Shown: one piece after another, positions 8,059-16,893 of the stretch
How positions within the stretch are numbered: the first letter of the stretch is position 1
Layout of the letters: every line of letters begins with the position of its first letter
NCBI GenBank assembly: GCA_002753725.1
Contig: PEAL01000018.1
Coordinates: 1-32,914 of the forward strand
Origin: Deltaproteobacteria bacterium
GTDB taxonomy: Bacteria > Desulfobacterota > Desulfobacteria > Desulfobacterales > Magnetomoraceae
Direction: 5' to 3'
Length of the DNA stretch: 32,914 nucleotides
Program-made: the position numbers and the translations under genes
The notes under the pieces: model-generated
Database searches by the model: none
Told to the model about the DNA's origin: nothing
Seen by the model: only the letters and a program-made list of their open reading frames with translations

Positions 8059-9375
8059 TTATGCGGTTGGTTTTTCCATATGATTATAAATAATCTCTCC
8101 AATAAACTTGACTTCCATATTTAATTTATAATGATGAACAATATCTTCCAGACCGCTATGGCAGTTATGACAGGGTGAAATAACCACATCTGCTCCGGTT
8201 GCCGCCATTTGTTCTGCTTTTATTCGATTACTGAGTACACGTTTATTTTTAAATGGAGGGCCAGTATTGATAACGCCACCCCCTGCATTACAACAATAGT
8301 TATGTTCTCGATTGGGTGTCATTTCTACAAAATTAGAACATAATGTATTCACCACTTTTCTGGATAGTTCACCAAGACCACGTCCTCTAATCACATTACA
8401 AGGGTCATGAAGTGTTACTTTTTTATCGTATTGGTCTTTAATTTTTATTTTTCCGCTGGACAATAATTCATGATAAAATTCAATGGCATGAATCACAGGA
8501 ATTGGCGGCAGTTTATATCCCAGCCATCGATTACCCATGTCATGTACAGACCGAAATGCGTGTCCGCATTCGCCCATTATAATTCGATTCACCTTTAATC
8601 TTGCTGCGGTATCAAAATGCATTCTTTTAACGCGGCCCATGATTTCATTGTCGCCGGTATACATTGCCATGTCACTGTTATCCCAACCAGGTGTTGCGGG
8701 CATAGTCCAGTCAATTCCCGCTGCTTTCATAATCACAGACATATAATAAATAAGATGCGCTTGAAATTTAGGCTCCGGGCCAATTACCGAATACATGATA
8801 TCAGCACCTTCTTTTTCTAAAGGTATTCTGAGATTCGGAATTTCAGCTTGTGCTTCTTCCTCTTGCCATTGAAGCGTATCAATCCATTCATCATCCTTGA
8901 CCCACATCTGATTCATTGTCACAGAATGACTGTGAGCGGTATCCTGAATATACAATGGTGTAACACCACATAAATGACAGATACGACGAACCAGCAATAA
9001 TAAATAAGCGACATCGATACCAAAGGGACAATACATGGCACATCGTTTACATAAATTACACTCTGTTGAAGCAATGATCGATGCTTCTCGAATAAATTCA
9101 GGGCTGACCTTGCCTTTTTTTTGGATCATCTCTGAGAGGGTTCGTTTCACCTTGCCTGCTGGCGAATAGATTGGATCTTTATCTTTAGATAAATATACGT
9201 GACAGGCTTCAGAACACATGCCACAATGGACACATGTTTCTACATATGATTTCAGGCGTGCACCTGCTTCTTTGTTTAAAACTTGATTGATTGCTTTTTC
9301 GATACGTTCCTGTGTCAGGTTAATCACTCCCTGATCCAATCCTTTATCGACAATCTTATTGACTTGTTCGGACAT
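8059..9375 (-). CDS. tmcB: TmcB, HdrD/DsrK-like iron-sulfur subunit
   Basis: 438 aa. Two [4Fe-4S] ferredoxin motifs lie near the N-terminus: C48-C51-C54-C58 (CVHCGMCSEAC) and C106-C109-C112-C116 (CNLCKRCAMYC). The C-terminal half has CCG-domain cysteines (GECGHAFRS; LHDPCN; YCCNAGGG; SPCHNCHSG), the binding site for the special catalytic cluster of heterodisulfide reductase HdrD and DsrK. TmcB is the cytoplasm-facing redox subunit of the Tmc complex. A strong SD (AAGGAGG) precedes the ATG. Alternatives such as DsrK or HmcF are less likely because the neighbours are tmcA, tmcC and tmcD rather than dsrMJOP or hmcA. Confidence 0.92.
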   Translation of the reverse strand: MSEQVNKIVDKGLDQGVINLTQERIEKAINQVLNKEAGARLKSYVETCVHCGMCSEACHVYLSKDKDPIYSPAGKVKRTLSEMIQKKGKVSPEFIREASIIASTECNLCKRCAMYCPFGIDVAYLLLLVRRICHLCGVTPLYIQDTAHSHSVTMNQMWVKDDEWIDTLQWQEEEAQAEIPNLRIPLEKEGADIMYSVIGPEPKFQAHLIYYMSVIMKAAGIDWTMPATPGWDNSDMAMYTGDNEIMGRVKRMHFDTAARLKVNRIIMGECGHAFRSVHDMGNRWLGYKLPPIPVIHAIEFYHELLSSGKIKIKDQYDKKVTLHDPCNVIRGRGLGELSRKVVNTLCSNFVEMTPNREHNYCCNAGGGVINTGPPFKNKRVLSNRIKAEQMAATGADVVISPCHNCHSGLEDIVHHYKLNMEVKFIGEIIYNHMEKPTA

Positions 9376-9411
9376 GCATAATCCTCCTTAAAAATTCGTT
9401 TGTCAAATCGT

Positions 9412-10071
9412 TTACCAATCTTTGGCGTGTCTAATCTCACCAAATTCAGATCCCATATATGCCCTGGTTAATGGTGAAATGATCATATGGCTTAAGCGAG
9501 TAAATGGAATCGCCATTAACATGATTTCACCGGAAAGAATATGAAGATTCAGAAAAAAACCATATGCGAACCATTGATGATACGCCATCAATCCTGTGAA
9601 AAAAGGAAGTGCGACAATTGCCAAAAGAATATAGTCCGACTGGGAAGTTAAATAGTTGACTTCTTTTTGAGTCAGTCGTCTGATGAAATAAAACAAGCAA
9701 CACGCCAATACGATCAAGGTCAAGTAATCTATCAGTGAATCAGATAGCGATGGCCAGACAAGCCCCCAGGATTCATCTAATAACGTGATATGAGCCATTA
9801 AAAATAATGGTGCAATAAACAGACAAATATGAAAAACATATATTACACTTGATAATACAGGATGTTTTTTCATACTTACGGGTTTAAAGGGGGTCATCCA
9901 GCTCAAGATAGAACGCATACCATATTTGAAGCTGAACACGGACATGATGAACGGTTCTTTTTGAATCGTCAACACAAGAATACTTAATAATTTATAAAGA
10001 GTGCCAAAAGTAAAGACAAAAAATGTCAGCCACAACATTGGCCCTGTTAATAATTGATACAATTCATTCAT
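9412..10071 (-). CDS. tmcC: TmcC, membrane cytochrome b-type subunit
   Basis: 219 aa with about five hydrophobic helices (roughly 12-34, 70-90, 112-130, 146-162 and 170-195) and His residues inside or near them (VIYVFHICLF; YHQWFAY; NLHILSGEI; RLSHMI) that could ligate b heme. This is the NarI/DsrM-like pattern of small membrane subunits that carry electrons between a periplasmic cytochrome and a cytoplasmic Fe-S protein. GGAGGAG precedes the ATG. It lies 16 bp after tmcD and 36 bp before tmcB. Confidence 0.9.
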   Translation of the reverse strand: MNELYQLLTGPMLWLTFFVFTFGTLYKLLSILVLTIQKEPFIMSVFSFKYGMRSILSWMTPFKPVSMKKHPVLSSVIYVFHICLFIAPLFLMAHITLLDESWGLVWPSLSDSLIDYLTLIVLACCLFYFIRRLTQKEVNYLTSQSDYILLAIVALPFFTGLMAYHQWFAYGFFLNLHILSGEIMLMAIPFTRLSHMIISPLTRAYMGSEFGEIRHAKDW

Positions 10072-10087
10072 TCTTCACTCCTCCTGC

Positions 10088-11356
10088 TTATTTCAAAATA
10101 GTTTTGACAGGAATGACCTGTCTGTCAATTTTTCCATTACTGGAAGAACAGCAAAGTATTTTTGTGCTGTCAGGACTAAACACAGGTCCCCAAATAGCGT
10201 CATAGGATTGGCTCCACACTTGATCATTCACAGCAATTGAATATTTTCCATTGGTTTCAACTTTAGCGGCGACATATTGTCCATTGGCGCTGAATACAGG
10301 TGTCCACGCTCGATTAAATGAATTATTCCATGACGTTCCATTGACAATAACAGTCCAGCGACCATTGTTTTTTCCCAAAGCCGCTATCCGTGATCCGGTT
10401 TCATTAAACACCAGATCGGTGACCATTTCATTAAAACACGTTTTCCATGGAACGCTATCAACAGCAACGGTCCATTTGCCAAAAGATGGTGCAACGATGG
10501 CAGCCATATGTTTGCCATCAGGAAGCACTTTTGGACTCCAGAGTTGAACAAATCGTCCCCCCCAGGCAATTTTTCCATCCTGAGCCAGTGTCCATTTACC
10601 ATTTATTCTTACAGGTGCGATCACCGATTGATTGTCTGGATGAAATATTGGCTCCCATACACAACTAAATATCGTGTCCCAGGGCTTACCATTGACAGCA
10701 ATTGTGTAATCATATAAATTGAGACGAACTTCGGCTGCGACAGCTTTTCCATCATTGGAGATGCTCATATTCCAAACATTCACAAAGTTTCGATCCCATA
10801 CAACACCATTCTGAGCGACCGAGTAAGATCCTTTTTGAAATTCAAATATTTCAGCCTGACTGGTTTCAACGGTTTGTACAGTTGCAGAACAGTTTGTTCC
10901 ATCCTTTGAAAGCGTTGGGCAAGTCATATTGCCAAATGTATTTTCCCATGGAACATCATTCACAACCATTCCATATTTCATTTCTTGTTGAAAAGCCGCA
11001 GCAATGGTTTTTCCATCGTTGCTGAACAGAGGTTTCCATAAATAGCCAAACGTATTGCTCCAACTTTCCCCATCAACTGCCATCGTCCACTCTCCCATTT
11101 CTGAAACAATAGCAGTCAATCGCCCATCGGGTGAATAATGAAGATTCCACATTTTATCAAAGGGTTCCTCGCGCCATGGTGTGCCATTGACACAAACATT
11201 GAACTCGCCTTCATCAATATTAACAATCACTGCTGAGGACTCACCGTTCGGACTCACGTGGATTTCTTCGATCCATTGATAATCTTTTTTTAACGCTTCA
11301 ATATCGGCTATTCGTTTTGAACCAATATCCCAATCCCAATCCGCGAATGCAGACAT
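10088..11356 (-). CDS. tmcD: TmcD, tryptophan-rich beta-propeller-like subunit
   Basis: 422 aa made of about eight repeats of roughly 45-50 residues. Each has the pattern W-x-P-x-FS-x-DG, then VAA, then a G-K-W-T-V-AVNG-x-PW motif. This is WD40/PQQ-like propeller sequence, very rich in Trp. TmcD is the fourth Tmc subunit; its exact role is unknown, with a structural or docking function most likely. There is no signal peptide or membrane helix, so it should sit on the cytoplasmic side. AAGGAGG lies 6 nt before the ATG. Here tmcD comes first in the order D-C-B-A, the reverse of the ABCD order I recall from Desulfovibrio vulgaris. Confidence 0.9.
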   Translation of the reverse strand: MSAFADWDWDIGSKRIADIEALKKDYQWIEEIHVSPNGESSAVIVNIDEGEFNVCVNGTPWREEPFDKMWNLHYSPDGRLTAIVSEMGEWTMAVDGESWSNTFGYLWKPLFSNDGKTIAAAFQQEMKYGMVVNDVPWENTFGNMTCPTLSKDGTNCSATVQTVETSQAEIFEFQKGSYSVAQNGVVWDRNFVNVWNMSISNDGKAVAAEVRLNLYDYTIAVNGKPWDTIFSCVWEPIFHPDNQSVIAPVRINGKWTLAQDGKIAWGGRFVQLWSPKVLPDGKHMAAIVAPSFGKWTVAVDSVPWKTCFNEMVTDLVFNETGSRIAALGKNNGRWTVIVNGTSWNNSFNRAWTPVFSANGQYVAAKVETNGKYSIAVNDQVWSQSYDAIWGPVFSPDSTKILCCSSSNGKIDRQVIPVKTILK

Positions 11357-11451
11357 ATTTCCTCCTTACGCTATAAATTATTAAGATAAAGATTTTTATC
11401 TCGTTAGAATGTTGACACATAAACGCATCCCAACAAAATAGTATTTCAAAT

Positions 11452-11805
11452 CTATATCTCGTCATTATTATTCTTGCATCCGGGCATCAAAAAGTCCGGA
11501 TGGTTTAATTCATGATCTATAAATCCCTGAATAATTGTTTTAATGTCGCCAGAGATAAAAGGTATCGTTTTTATTCCCATAGTGTTCAATATGATTCTTA
11601 ACCGTTTAGAAATTGCTCCACACACCAACGTATTTATTTTCAGTACCATTGTTGTTCGAACGATTTGGTATAGATTATCATTCAAAAAAGCATATTCCAT
11701 GCATTTGGCAATACTGTCATTTTTTAAATCTAAAATGATTAAATACTTTGATGAATCAAATACTGGCGCAATTCTTCCATTTAAAATGGAAAAGGCTACT
11801 CTCAT
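11452..11805 (-). CDS. NifX/NifB-type dinitrogenase FeMo-co-binding domain protein
   Basis: 117 aa matching the small DiNase_FeMo-co family: N-terminal strand MRVAFSILNGRIAPVFDSSKY, then a VCGAIS motif in the middle and GIKTIPFISGD toward the end. The family binds iron-molybdenum or simpler Fe-S clusters and is common in sulfate reducers outside nif operons. The domain stands alone, with a short tail (PGCKNNNDEI) holding one Cys. GCAGGAGGTAAG precedes the ATG, and a good sigma-54-type promoter lies just upstream. It is the first gene of the tmc transcription unit, 95 bp before tmcD, and may serve as a redox or metal-cluster carrier or sensor for the complex. That role is inference. Confidence 0.85.
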   Translation of the reverse strand: MRVAFSILNGRIAPVFDSSKYLIILDLKNDSIAKCMEYAFLNDNLYQIVRTTMVLKINTLVCGAISKRLRIILNTMGIKTIPFISGDIKTIIQGFIDHELNHPDFLMPGCKNNNDEI

Positions 11806-11836
11806 GATGCCTTACCTCCTGCATAGTACTCATTAG

Positions 11837-11852
11837 TGCATTCCATATGCCA
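11837..11852 (-). promoter_or_regulatory. Candidate sigma-54 (RpoN) promoter of the nifX-like/tmc operon
   Basis: On the minus strand the sequence reads TGGCATATGGAATGCA. The invariant GG and GC dinucleotides are present, separated by exactly 10 nt, and the element matches the consensus TGGCAC-N5-TTGCW at most other positions. The predicted transcript start, about 12 nt downstream, would leave a short leader (about 20 nt) containing the AGGAGG site at 11815-11820. The regulators of this operon lack AAA+ activator domains, so the required enhancer-binding protein would be encoded elsewhere. Confidence 0.6.
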
Positions 11853-12115
11853 GAGGGTTAAACAATATTTATAATTTTTATTAGCAATAATAAAGGATAG
11901 TTAAAAAATAACACGTAAGAGAAAAAAGAATAGTGGTTGCAATTATGCTACTATAAAAGAAGCGTATCGTTGCGTTATGCGCTACTGTATTGATTGGGTG
12001 GATGGAAAATCAGAAGAAAGGAGTTTGTGTCCTTTCGATAACTCTGCATAGTCGGGTAGAAAAAAGCACAAAGGCATGGTGTAAAAAAACTCATTCGCCT
12101 GGCAAAGTTCGTCCG

Positions 12116-12170
12116 CCTGGAGTTGAAACTCCAGGCTATTCCTGTGTCGTCCCTTATGGGACTTAAAGTG
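12116..12170. repeat. Double-hairpin dispersed repeat, copy 1
   Basis: It contains the palindrome CCTGGAGTTGAAACTCCAGG followed by GTCCCTTATGGGAC, two hairpins in a row. The reverse complement matches 32811-32864 along almost its whole length, with a few differences, several of them paired changes that keep the stems. This fits a REP/BIME-like dispersed element. Confidence 0.7.
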
Positions 12171-12208
12171 TCTCATTAAACAGAACGGTTTAATTTAATA
12201 TTCGAAGA

Positions 12209-12234
12209 GGGCGCATTCCCAAAAAGTCGGACAT
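12209..12234. repeat. 26-bp direct repeat, copy 1
   Basis: Identical over 26 bp to 32684-32709 (begins GGGCGCATTCCC, ends AGTCGGACAT). In both places it lies within about 150 bp of the double-hairpin repeat. Its internal GCATTCCCAAA also occurs in the MITE-like copy at 30880-30976, hinting at shared ancestry. Confidence 0.7.
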
Positions 12235-12321
12235 GATGAACTATGATAATTATCATTACACCACAATTTCGTTAAAGGAGGCATAACGATATACTATACT
12301 ATGGAACGAATTTTAAGAAAA

Positions 12322-15300
12322 TTAGTCGATTTTTTTATGGAAAGTGGCAAATTTCTGTTTTGGTCCGACCCTATCAAACGCCATCTCGATCTCATACACA
12401 TGTACACCATAATCAATAAATACATCAGTAAAGCTTACTTCATCCTCATTCACGGCAACATTTCTTTTTTGATTGATTTTTGTCAAACCTCGCTTTGCAA
12501 TTTGGGCTTTATCTTGAAAATCTAAAATATGGTCATCTGGTGTAATCAATGGAAAAATATTATTGGTGGATTCAGTTTCAAACAAGGCGGTTATTTTCTT
12601 GATAGTGCCTTGATTTTTGATGGTCAATGTTACATTGCCTAAAGGTTTTTCGTTGGGGTTGGTGGCAATGAGGTATATTTTATCTTGATACACTTTCAGC
12701 ATTGCTTCCAAATACTGATCTGCCATCCAGAAATCATGAAAGGTGTCTTTTTCATAAACCCCATATAGATGGTTCAGTTCTTGGGCTAATTCTGAAACTT
12801 GATCCCATTGATGTCGAAAATAGATATTGGATAAATCTGTACTACTCCCAGTATAAAAGTAAATACCCGCTGCGCCATTCACGATTTGATTGTACACTTG
12901 ATATCGCTGAAGATGAAAAGGAATAAATTGATTGTAATGCCATCGCGGAATAATATGATCCCAGTAAGCCCACCAATATACGCCAAAACCAAAACCCAAA
13001 ACAGGTTTGGGTTGTAGTCCTTGATTTACTTTGGCTGTCATATGATGTAACATCCGAATATATTCACCACATCGAATTAACCGTGCCTCAACATCTAAAT
13101 TGGAAAACGTATTAGGACCAGTGCTGTAAGCAAAAGGGCTGTTAAATGTAAATGAAAGCACATCAATGGTTTTTAAATATGGCAGTTGCAGGGCTTCACT
13201 CCAATCCCTGGGAATAACATTCATCATAAATGGAATGTTTCGGCCACTTTCAGTTAAAATAATTTGTCGCATTTGATTCATTGCATTCATCAACTCAGGC
13301 ATGTACCCATTACCTGCATCATCCCACACAGGCGCACCATTGATACCAACTCTATAATTAGACTCATCAGGGCCATCAATCATCAATACCTCTGGTTTTT
13401 CATTGAGTTTCATAGCAATACTTTCAGCATTGGACTTACTGATATCAAGTCCCACATATCGATCATATGCGTGTTGAAATCCCCTGACATACCCCTCTTC
13501 AGAATTCCAGTATCGAATATAGGGCGTTTGGACAAGCATGGCTTTTGTGTATAAATTTTGTGCAGCGATTTCATCCTTATTTGTCCAATCGTAACTTACA
13601 AGATTAAAGCCTGTCTTTTTGATGATTTCATAGGGTAAATAGATTTTGTTTCCCTGGTCATCTAAGCCTGTGAAAGGTCGAGAGTTCATAGCAATGATAA
13701 ATACATTGGATTGTTCCTTATTTTGAATGAATGGGATCTTTCCTCTTTTTTTAAACTGTGGAATATTTTTGTTTTCCATTACTTTTGTGAGTGAAATATG
13801 TTTCACATAAAGCCTACCTGCTGAGGTGTTTTGTGTTTGAATCGTCAGATAACGAGCTTTTAAAGGTGCTTTTAAGTAAACAGTCTGGGTCCGCCAACTT
13901 GTATTGCTGAATGATTCCACCTTGTGATAACAGCCATCATCATCGCGCCAGTCCGTAAAACCCATTTCATAGCTTTGAATATTCGGTGTGATATATTTGT
14001 TTAAGGTTAAACGTGCCCCCATATCTGTATAAAAGGTTGCAGACAGGCCCATTGAATTATTATCCTCGATGCCCCCTTCGGTATCTAAATTTAGTTCTCT
14101 GTCCTGGATACGAAACGTGACTGATAATTCATAAAAGCAATCCGTTGGCACAGCTTTGTTTGGATTTGGTGTTAAATATATGGTCTGCTGCCACCCAAAA
14201 CTGTTGGGAGCCAAGCTATTAGCTTCGGAAAGTTCTTTATTTCGTTCGGATCGAAGAACTTTTCCGCCTTCCTCAAAAGGATTATCAATCCAGGATAAAA
14301 TATGACCTTTGTCAGGATTTTCAGCATATTTATCCCATCCATCGGGCATGTTGTTTTGATTGTCATCCCATGAAAAATTTGGATTAAACAAAAGATTGCC
14401 AGTATCTGCCTGCGTGTCATCCGGTAATACACCCAATCGTATTTCTGTTGTTGCTGAATCAACTGAGGTAAGCATGTTCAATTTCAAAACATGATACCGT
14501 CCAGCATCCTGCTGCATGGTTTGCCAATAAAAATGCCGCGTTTCCGGATCAAAAGTTGCTGTTTCCGGTTGAATTAAAGCAGGTTGGAAGGTAATTGGAG
14601 ACAGTTGATAATCTTGCGTTTGAATCGTAAAATCAAAGGCTTGCCCGGCAGTCACTGTTATGAATCGATACGGATATGTAATGATCGGTTTATCATTTAC
14701 CTGAATGTTAAACCGGTATATGTTTTCCACATTTGTGACTTCCCGATCTTTGTAAAAAGGAATCAATGCAAAAGTGTATGTTTGTCCACCTCGGGTATGG
14801 TTAGGTCTCCAATTGATGCCAAATCGGGTTTGACTGGATGCCGTATATTTGTAAACATACGGCTGATCAAAACCTGTGTATAAGGCGGGCTCAGAGAGTA
14901 CTTTTAATTGAATGTTATCATATTTGGGATCATAAGAGGTTTTAATTTCTTTGATACGAATCCTCTCGCCTTCATTCACTGACAAGCCTTTATCTGGATG
15001 TAAATTGCCTGGAGTTACGATTATCTCTTCTGTGTTAACTATGCTTGGTGCGTATTGGTATGATTTTCTTACCTGAATTGTTGCCTGGACGGGTTGGCCA
15101 GACAAGCCATTTTGATCTGTTGCATGGAATATCACCTGATAAGTTTGATTCCCGCGACCTGCCTGGGGTATCCAATAGAAACGCTGTTGATTGCATTGAG
15201 GCGCATTATAAATCTCCGGAACATCATTGTAAGCACCTGTTAATGTAATCGCTGATAAATCCGCACGAATAGTGACTGGAATATTATTTTGACTCGAAAC

Positions 15301-16398
15301 TGTTACAACAATCCCCACTGCTGATTCCTCGTTCACAGTAATTTCAGACGCACTGAGGTAGATGACAGGTATTTCTTGATTCTCTGATGTAACGAGTTTT
15401 AAAAGAACATACAGGGCTTCTTCAATACCAATGTGATCATCTTGATTTACATCAACCCCCATCATTGATACCGGCTTGTATTGATTGTTTATGATTTGAA
15501 GAATGAGAATTAAATCCTTTAAATTACAAACACCATTAAAGTCAATATCCCCAAATCCAATGAATGGATCATACGCTGTAACATCGGATTGACCATCCCC
15601 ATCAGAGTCTGGATTAAAAGGATGAGGCCCACCGCCAACAAAGGTTTCATAAATGCCATCGCCATCTGTATCCTGATGAACAGGATCAGCAAACAATGGC
15701 GATGAAGACACGAATTCCAGCATACAATTACTGCTGATATCTCGGGATTGACTGAATGATAAGGGGCCATCAATGCCCTTAATCTGTTTTCTTTCGCCAA
15801 CTACATTAAACAGTGTGCGACCGGCTTGAAGGACGCCACCATCGGTCATTATGTTGCCTTCCATATAAGCAATATTGTCATCAGGCGTTTGAATACTGTT
15901 GCCATAAGGGATTGATTTATAATCCATGTGAAGGTAACCGCTAATGATATTATGTCGAATTGCGGTATTGATGAAAGGTTTGGTGTTGTAAAATCGGATG
16001 GCATGTTTTTGTCCAGTATGAATCCAGGAATCCGACAATTCATAAGGGGTTTGTGAATACCACGTACAGGAAGCTATATTTGAGTCAATCTGGCTTAGTG
16101 AGCAGATTGTAATGGGCAATGAATCCGGTAAATCCAATGGCTGGATAAAGAACCGAATGTGATCGATGCTATAATTAGTGGGAAAAGTTGTTGAAAGAGT
16201 AATTTCATCGGTCAAATGATCATCTGTTCCTGGTTTAGATACAATCATTTGGCTGGCGCTTATGGATTTGGGACACCATAATTCAACAAACAGGAATGAA
16301 AAAAATATGACAAAAAAAAGGGTAAAGGTTTTAAAAAAAAAAATTTGCTGGCAGCTTGACTGCCTTATCTTTGCTTGAATATCAAGTAAGAATAACAC
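12322..16398 (-). CDS. Large exported multidomain protein: TSP3/dockerin, Ig-like, CBM-like, glycosidase-like barrel
   Basis: 1358 aa, GTG start with GAGAGG upstream. A signal sequence lies at about 20-49 (ending SISAS). At about 240-275 are thrombospondin-3-like calcium loops (DTDGDGIYETF, DSDGDGQSDV). At about 280-345 are paired dockerin-like EF motifs (GDIDFNGVCNLKDLI; VDVNQDDHIGIEEAL). From about 350 to 655 come cadherin/Ig-like beta domains (FYWIPQAG; FYWQTMQQDAG). At about 665-880 lies a jelly-roll, CBM-like module (LLFNPNFSWDDNQNNMPDGW). At about 900-1270 is a TIM-barrel-like region resembling glycoside hydrolases (VLMIDGPDESNYR; GFGFGVYWWAYWDH; AAGIYFYTG), then a beta tail. I infer an extracellular polysaccharide-binding or -degrading protein; the GH family and catalytic residues are not assigned. 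The last ~15 codons overlap a short repeat motif (12359-12374), so the natural end may have been altered. Confidence 0.8.
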   Translation of the reverse strand: MLFLLDIQAKIRQSSCQQIFFFKTFTLFFVIFFSFLFVELWCPKSISASQMIVSKPGTDDHLTDEITLSTTFPTNYSIDHIRFFIQPLDLPDSLPITICSLSQIDSNIASCTWYSQTPYELSDSWIHTGQKHAIRFYNTKPFINTAIRHNIISGYLHMDYKSIPYGNSIQTPDDNIAYMEGNIMTDGGVLQAGRTLFNVVGERKQIKGIDGPLSFSQSRDISSNCMLEFVSSSPLFADPVHQDTDGDGIYETFVGGGPHPFNPDSDGDGQSDVTAYDPFIGFGDIDFNGVCNLKDLILILQIINNQYKPVSMMGVDVNQDDHIGIEEALYVLLKLVTSENQEIPVIYLSASEITVNEESAVGIVVTVSSQNNIPVTIRADLSAITLTGAYNDVPEIYNAPQCNQQRFYWIPQAGRGNQTYQVIFHATDQNGLSGQPVQATIQVRKSYQYAPSIVNTEEIIVTPGNLHPDKGLSVNEGERIRIKEIKTSYDPKYDNIQLKVLSEPALYTGFDQPYVYKYTASSQTRFGINWRPNHTRGGQTYTFALIPFYKDREVTNVENIYRFNIQVNDKPIITYPYRFITVTAGQAFDFTIQTQDYQLSPITFQPALIQPETATFDPETRHFYWQTMQQDAGRYHVLKLNMLTSVDSATTEIRLGVLPDDTQADTGNLLFNPNFSWDDNQNNMPDGWDKYAENPDKGHILSWIDNPFEEGGKVLRSERNKELSEANSLAPNSFGWQQTIYLTPNPNKAVPTDCFYELSVTFRIQDRELNLDTEGGIEDNNSMGLSATFYTDMGARLTLNKYITPNIQSYEMGFTDWRDDDGCYHKVESFSNTSWRTQTVYLKAPLKARYLTIQTQNTSAGRLYVKHISLTKVMENKNIPQFKKRGKIPFIQNKEQSNVFIIAMNSRPFTGLDDQGNKIYLPYEIIKKTGFNLVSYDWTNKDEIAAQNLYTKAMLVQTPYIRYWNSEEGYVRGFQHAYDRYVGLDISKSNAESIAMKLNEKPEVLMIDGPDESNYRVGINGAPVWDDAGNGYMPELMNAMNQMRQIILTESGRNIPFMMNVIPRDWSEALQLPYLKTIDVLSFTFNSPFAYSTGPNTFSNLDVEARLIRCGEYIRMLHHMTAKVNQGLQPKPVLGFGFGVYWWAYWDHIIPRWHYNQFIPFHLQRYQVYNQIVNGAAGIYFYTGSSTDLSNIYFRHQWDQVSELAQELNHLYGVYEKDTFHDFWMADQYLEAMLKVYQDKIYLIATNPNEKPLGNVTLTIKNQGTIKKITALFETESTNNIFPLITPDDHILDFQDKAQIAKRGLTKINQKRNVAVNEDEVSFTDVFIDYGVHVYEIEMAFDRVGPKQKFATFHKKID

Positions 16399-16608
16399 GG
16401 CACACCTCTCTTTTTTAAATAGTTGATATTTAATTATATATTATTACCATAAGAGATATTTCGTTCTGATTTTATCGGCAGTATAGATCTTTTGCATTAA
16501 TAAAATGGGGGTATGGCGCATATTTAATGAACGTCATTCATTTTTTATAGACACAACTCAATAAATGAGCATTAATATCACTTTTCATGGTGTTTATTTA
16601 TTGGCCAC
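16399..16608. other. Intergenic, no gene seen
   Basis: AT-rich stretch between divergent genes. Near its right end, from 16576, the sequence is open in frame with the HEPN gene and encodes recognisable HEPN residues (YHFSWCLFIGHL) without a start codon. Nothing else is evident. Confidence 0.5.
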
Positions 16609-16893
16609 TTGGTTGTTGAAAAAGTTCTAAAAGCAATATATGTTAGAGATAAGAATAAAGTACCTCCAAAAACTCATAATTTGATACGTTTGGCTCAGTC
16701 CACAACGCTTAATTTTCCAGAAGAAAAAATGTTACAGTTGGATAGAATCAATGATTTCAATATGGAAGCCAGATATCCTGATGATAAACTGAGCTTTTAT
16801 AAAACATGTAATGAAGAATTTACAAAAGAAAATTTAGAAATTATTAAGGAGATGTACAATTGGCTCAACTCCCAAATACAGTTACCAACATAA
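16609..16893 (+). CDS. HEPN-domain protein, N-terminally truncated (toxin-like partner of MNT)
   Basis: 94 aa from a TTG codon. It has the core of the HEPN domain: VVEKVLKAIYV (helix 2), PPKTHNLIRLA (the H-N pair of the RxxxxH-type surface), then FNMEARYPDDKLSFYK and a final helix. Translation upstream of the TTG continues with family-like residues back to a stop at 16573-16575, but no start codon or SD is present. About 30 N-terminal residues of the usual ~130 are absent. HEPN proteins pair with MNT nucleotidyltransferases as toxin-antitoxin modules, and the MNT gene follows with a 34-nt overlap. The gene is either a decayed remnant or uses an unusual start. Confidence 0.7.
   Translation: MVVEKVLKAIYVRDKNKVPPKTHNLIRLAQSTTLNFPEEKMLQLDRINDFNMEARYPDDKLSFYKTCNEEFTKENLEIIKEMYNWLNSQIQLPT

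Larger units (their letters stand above)
11853..12321. other. Intergenic region with dispersed repeats
   Basis: Divided between the promoter side of the tmc operon and the 3' end of the large exported-protein gene. It is AT-rich and has no convincing gene: the 64-codon minus-strand frame at 11982-12176 consists largely of repeat sequence. It holds the hairpin repeat at 12116-12170 and one copy of a 26-bp repeat at 12209-12234. An AAAGGAGG at about 12275 on the plus strand lies too far from the next ATG (12301) to serve a gene. Confidence 0.6.

Noticed and set aside
8059..9375. DsrK, HmcF or Qrc subunit
   Set aside because: The neighbours are a small tetraheme cytochrome, one membrane subunit and the Trp-rich repeat protein, the Tmc set. 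No dsrMJOP, high-molecular-weight cytochrome or molybdopterin-like QrcB gene is present.
11384..11401. Hairpin AGATAAA-GATT-TTTATCT between the NifX-like gene and tmcD as a terminator
   Set aside because: The stem is short and AT-only apart from one pair and has no T-tract beyond it. Read-through from the sigma-54 promoter seems likely.
11982..12176. 64-codon minus-strand frame
   Set aside because: It is largely made of the double-hairpin repeat, with no ribosome binding site or family similarity.
12301..12525. A 74-codon plus-strand frame preceded by AAAGGAGG
   Set aside because: The SD-like site is about 18 nt from the ATG, too far. The frame lies antisense to the end of the large exported-protein gene, and the translation shows no family features.
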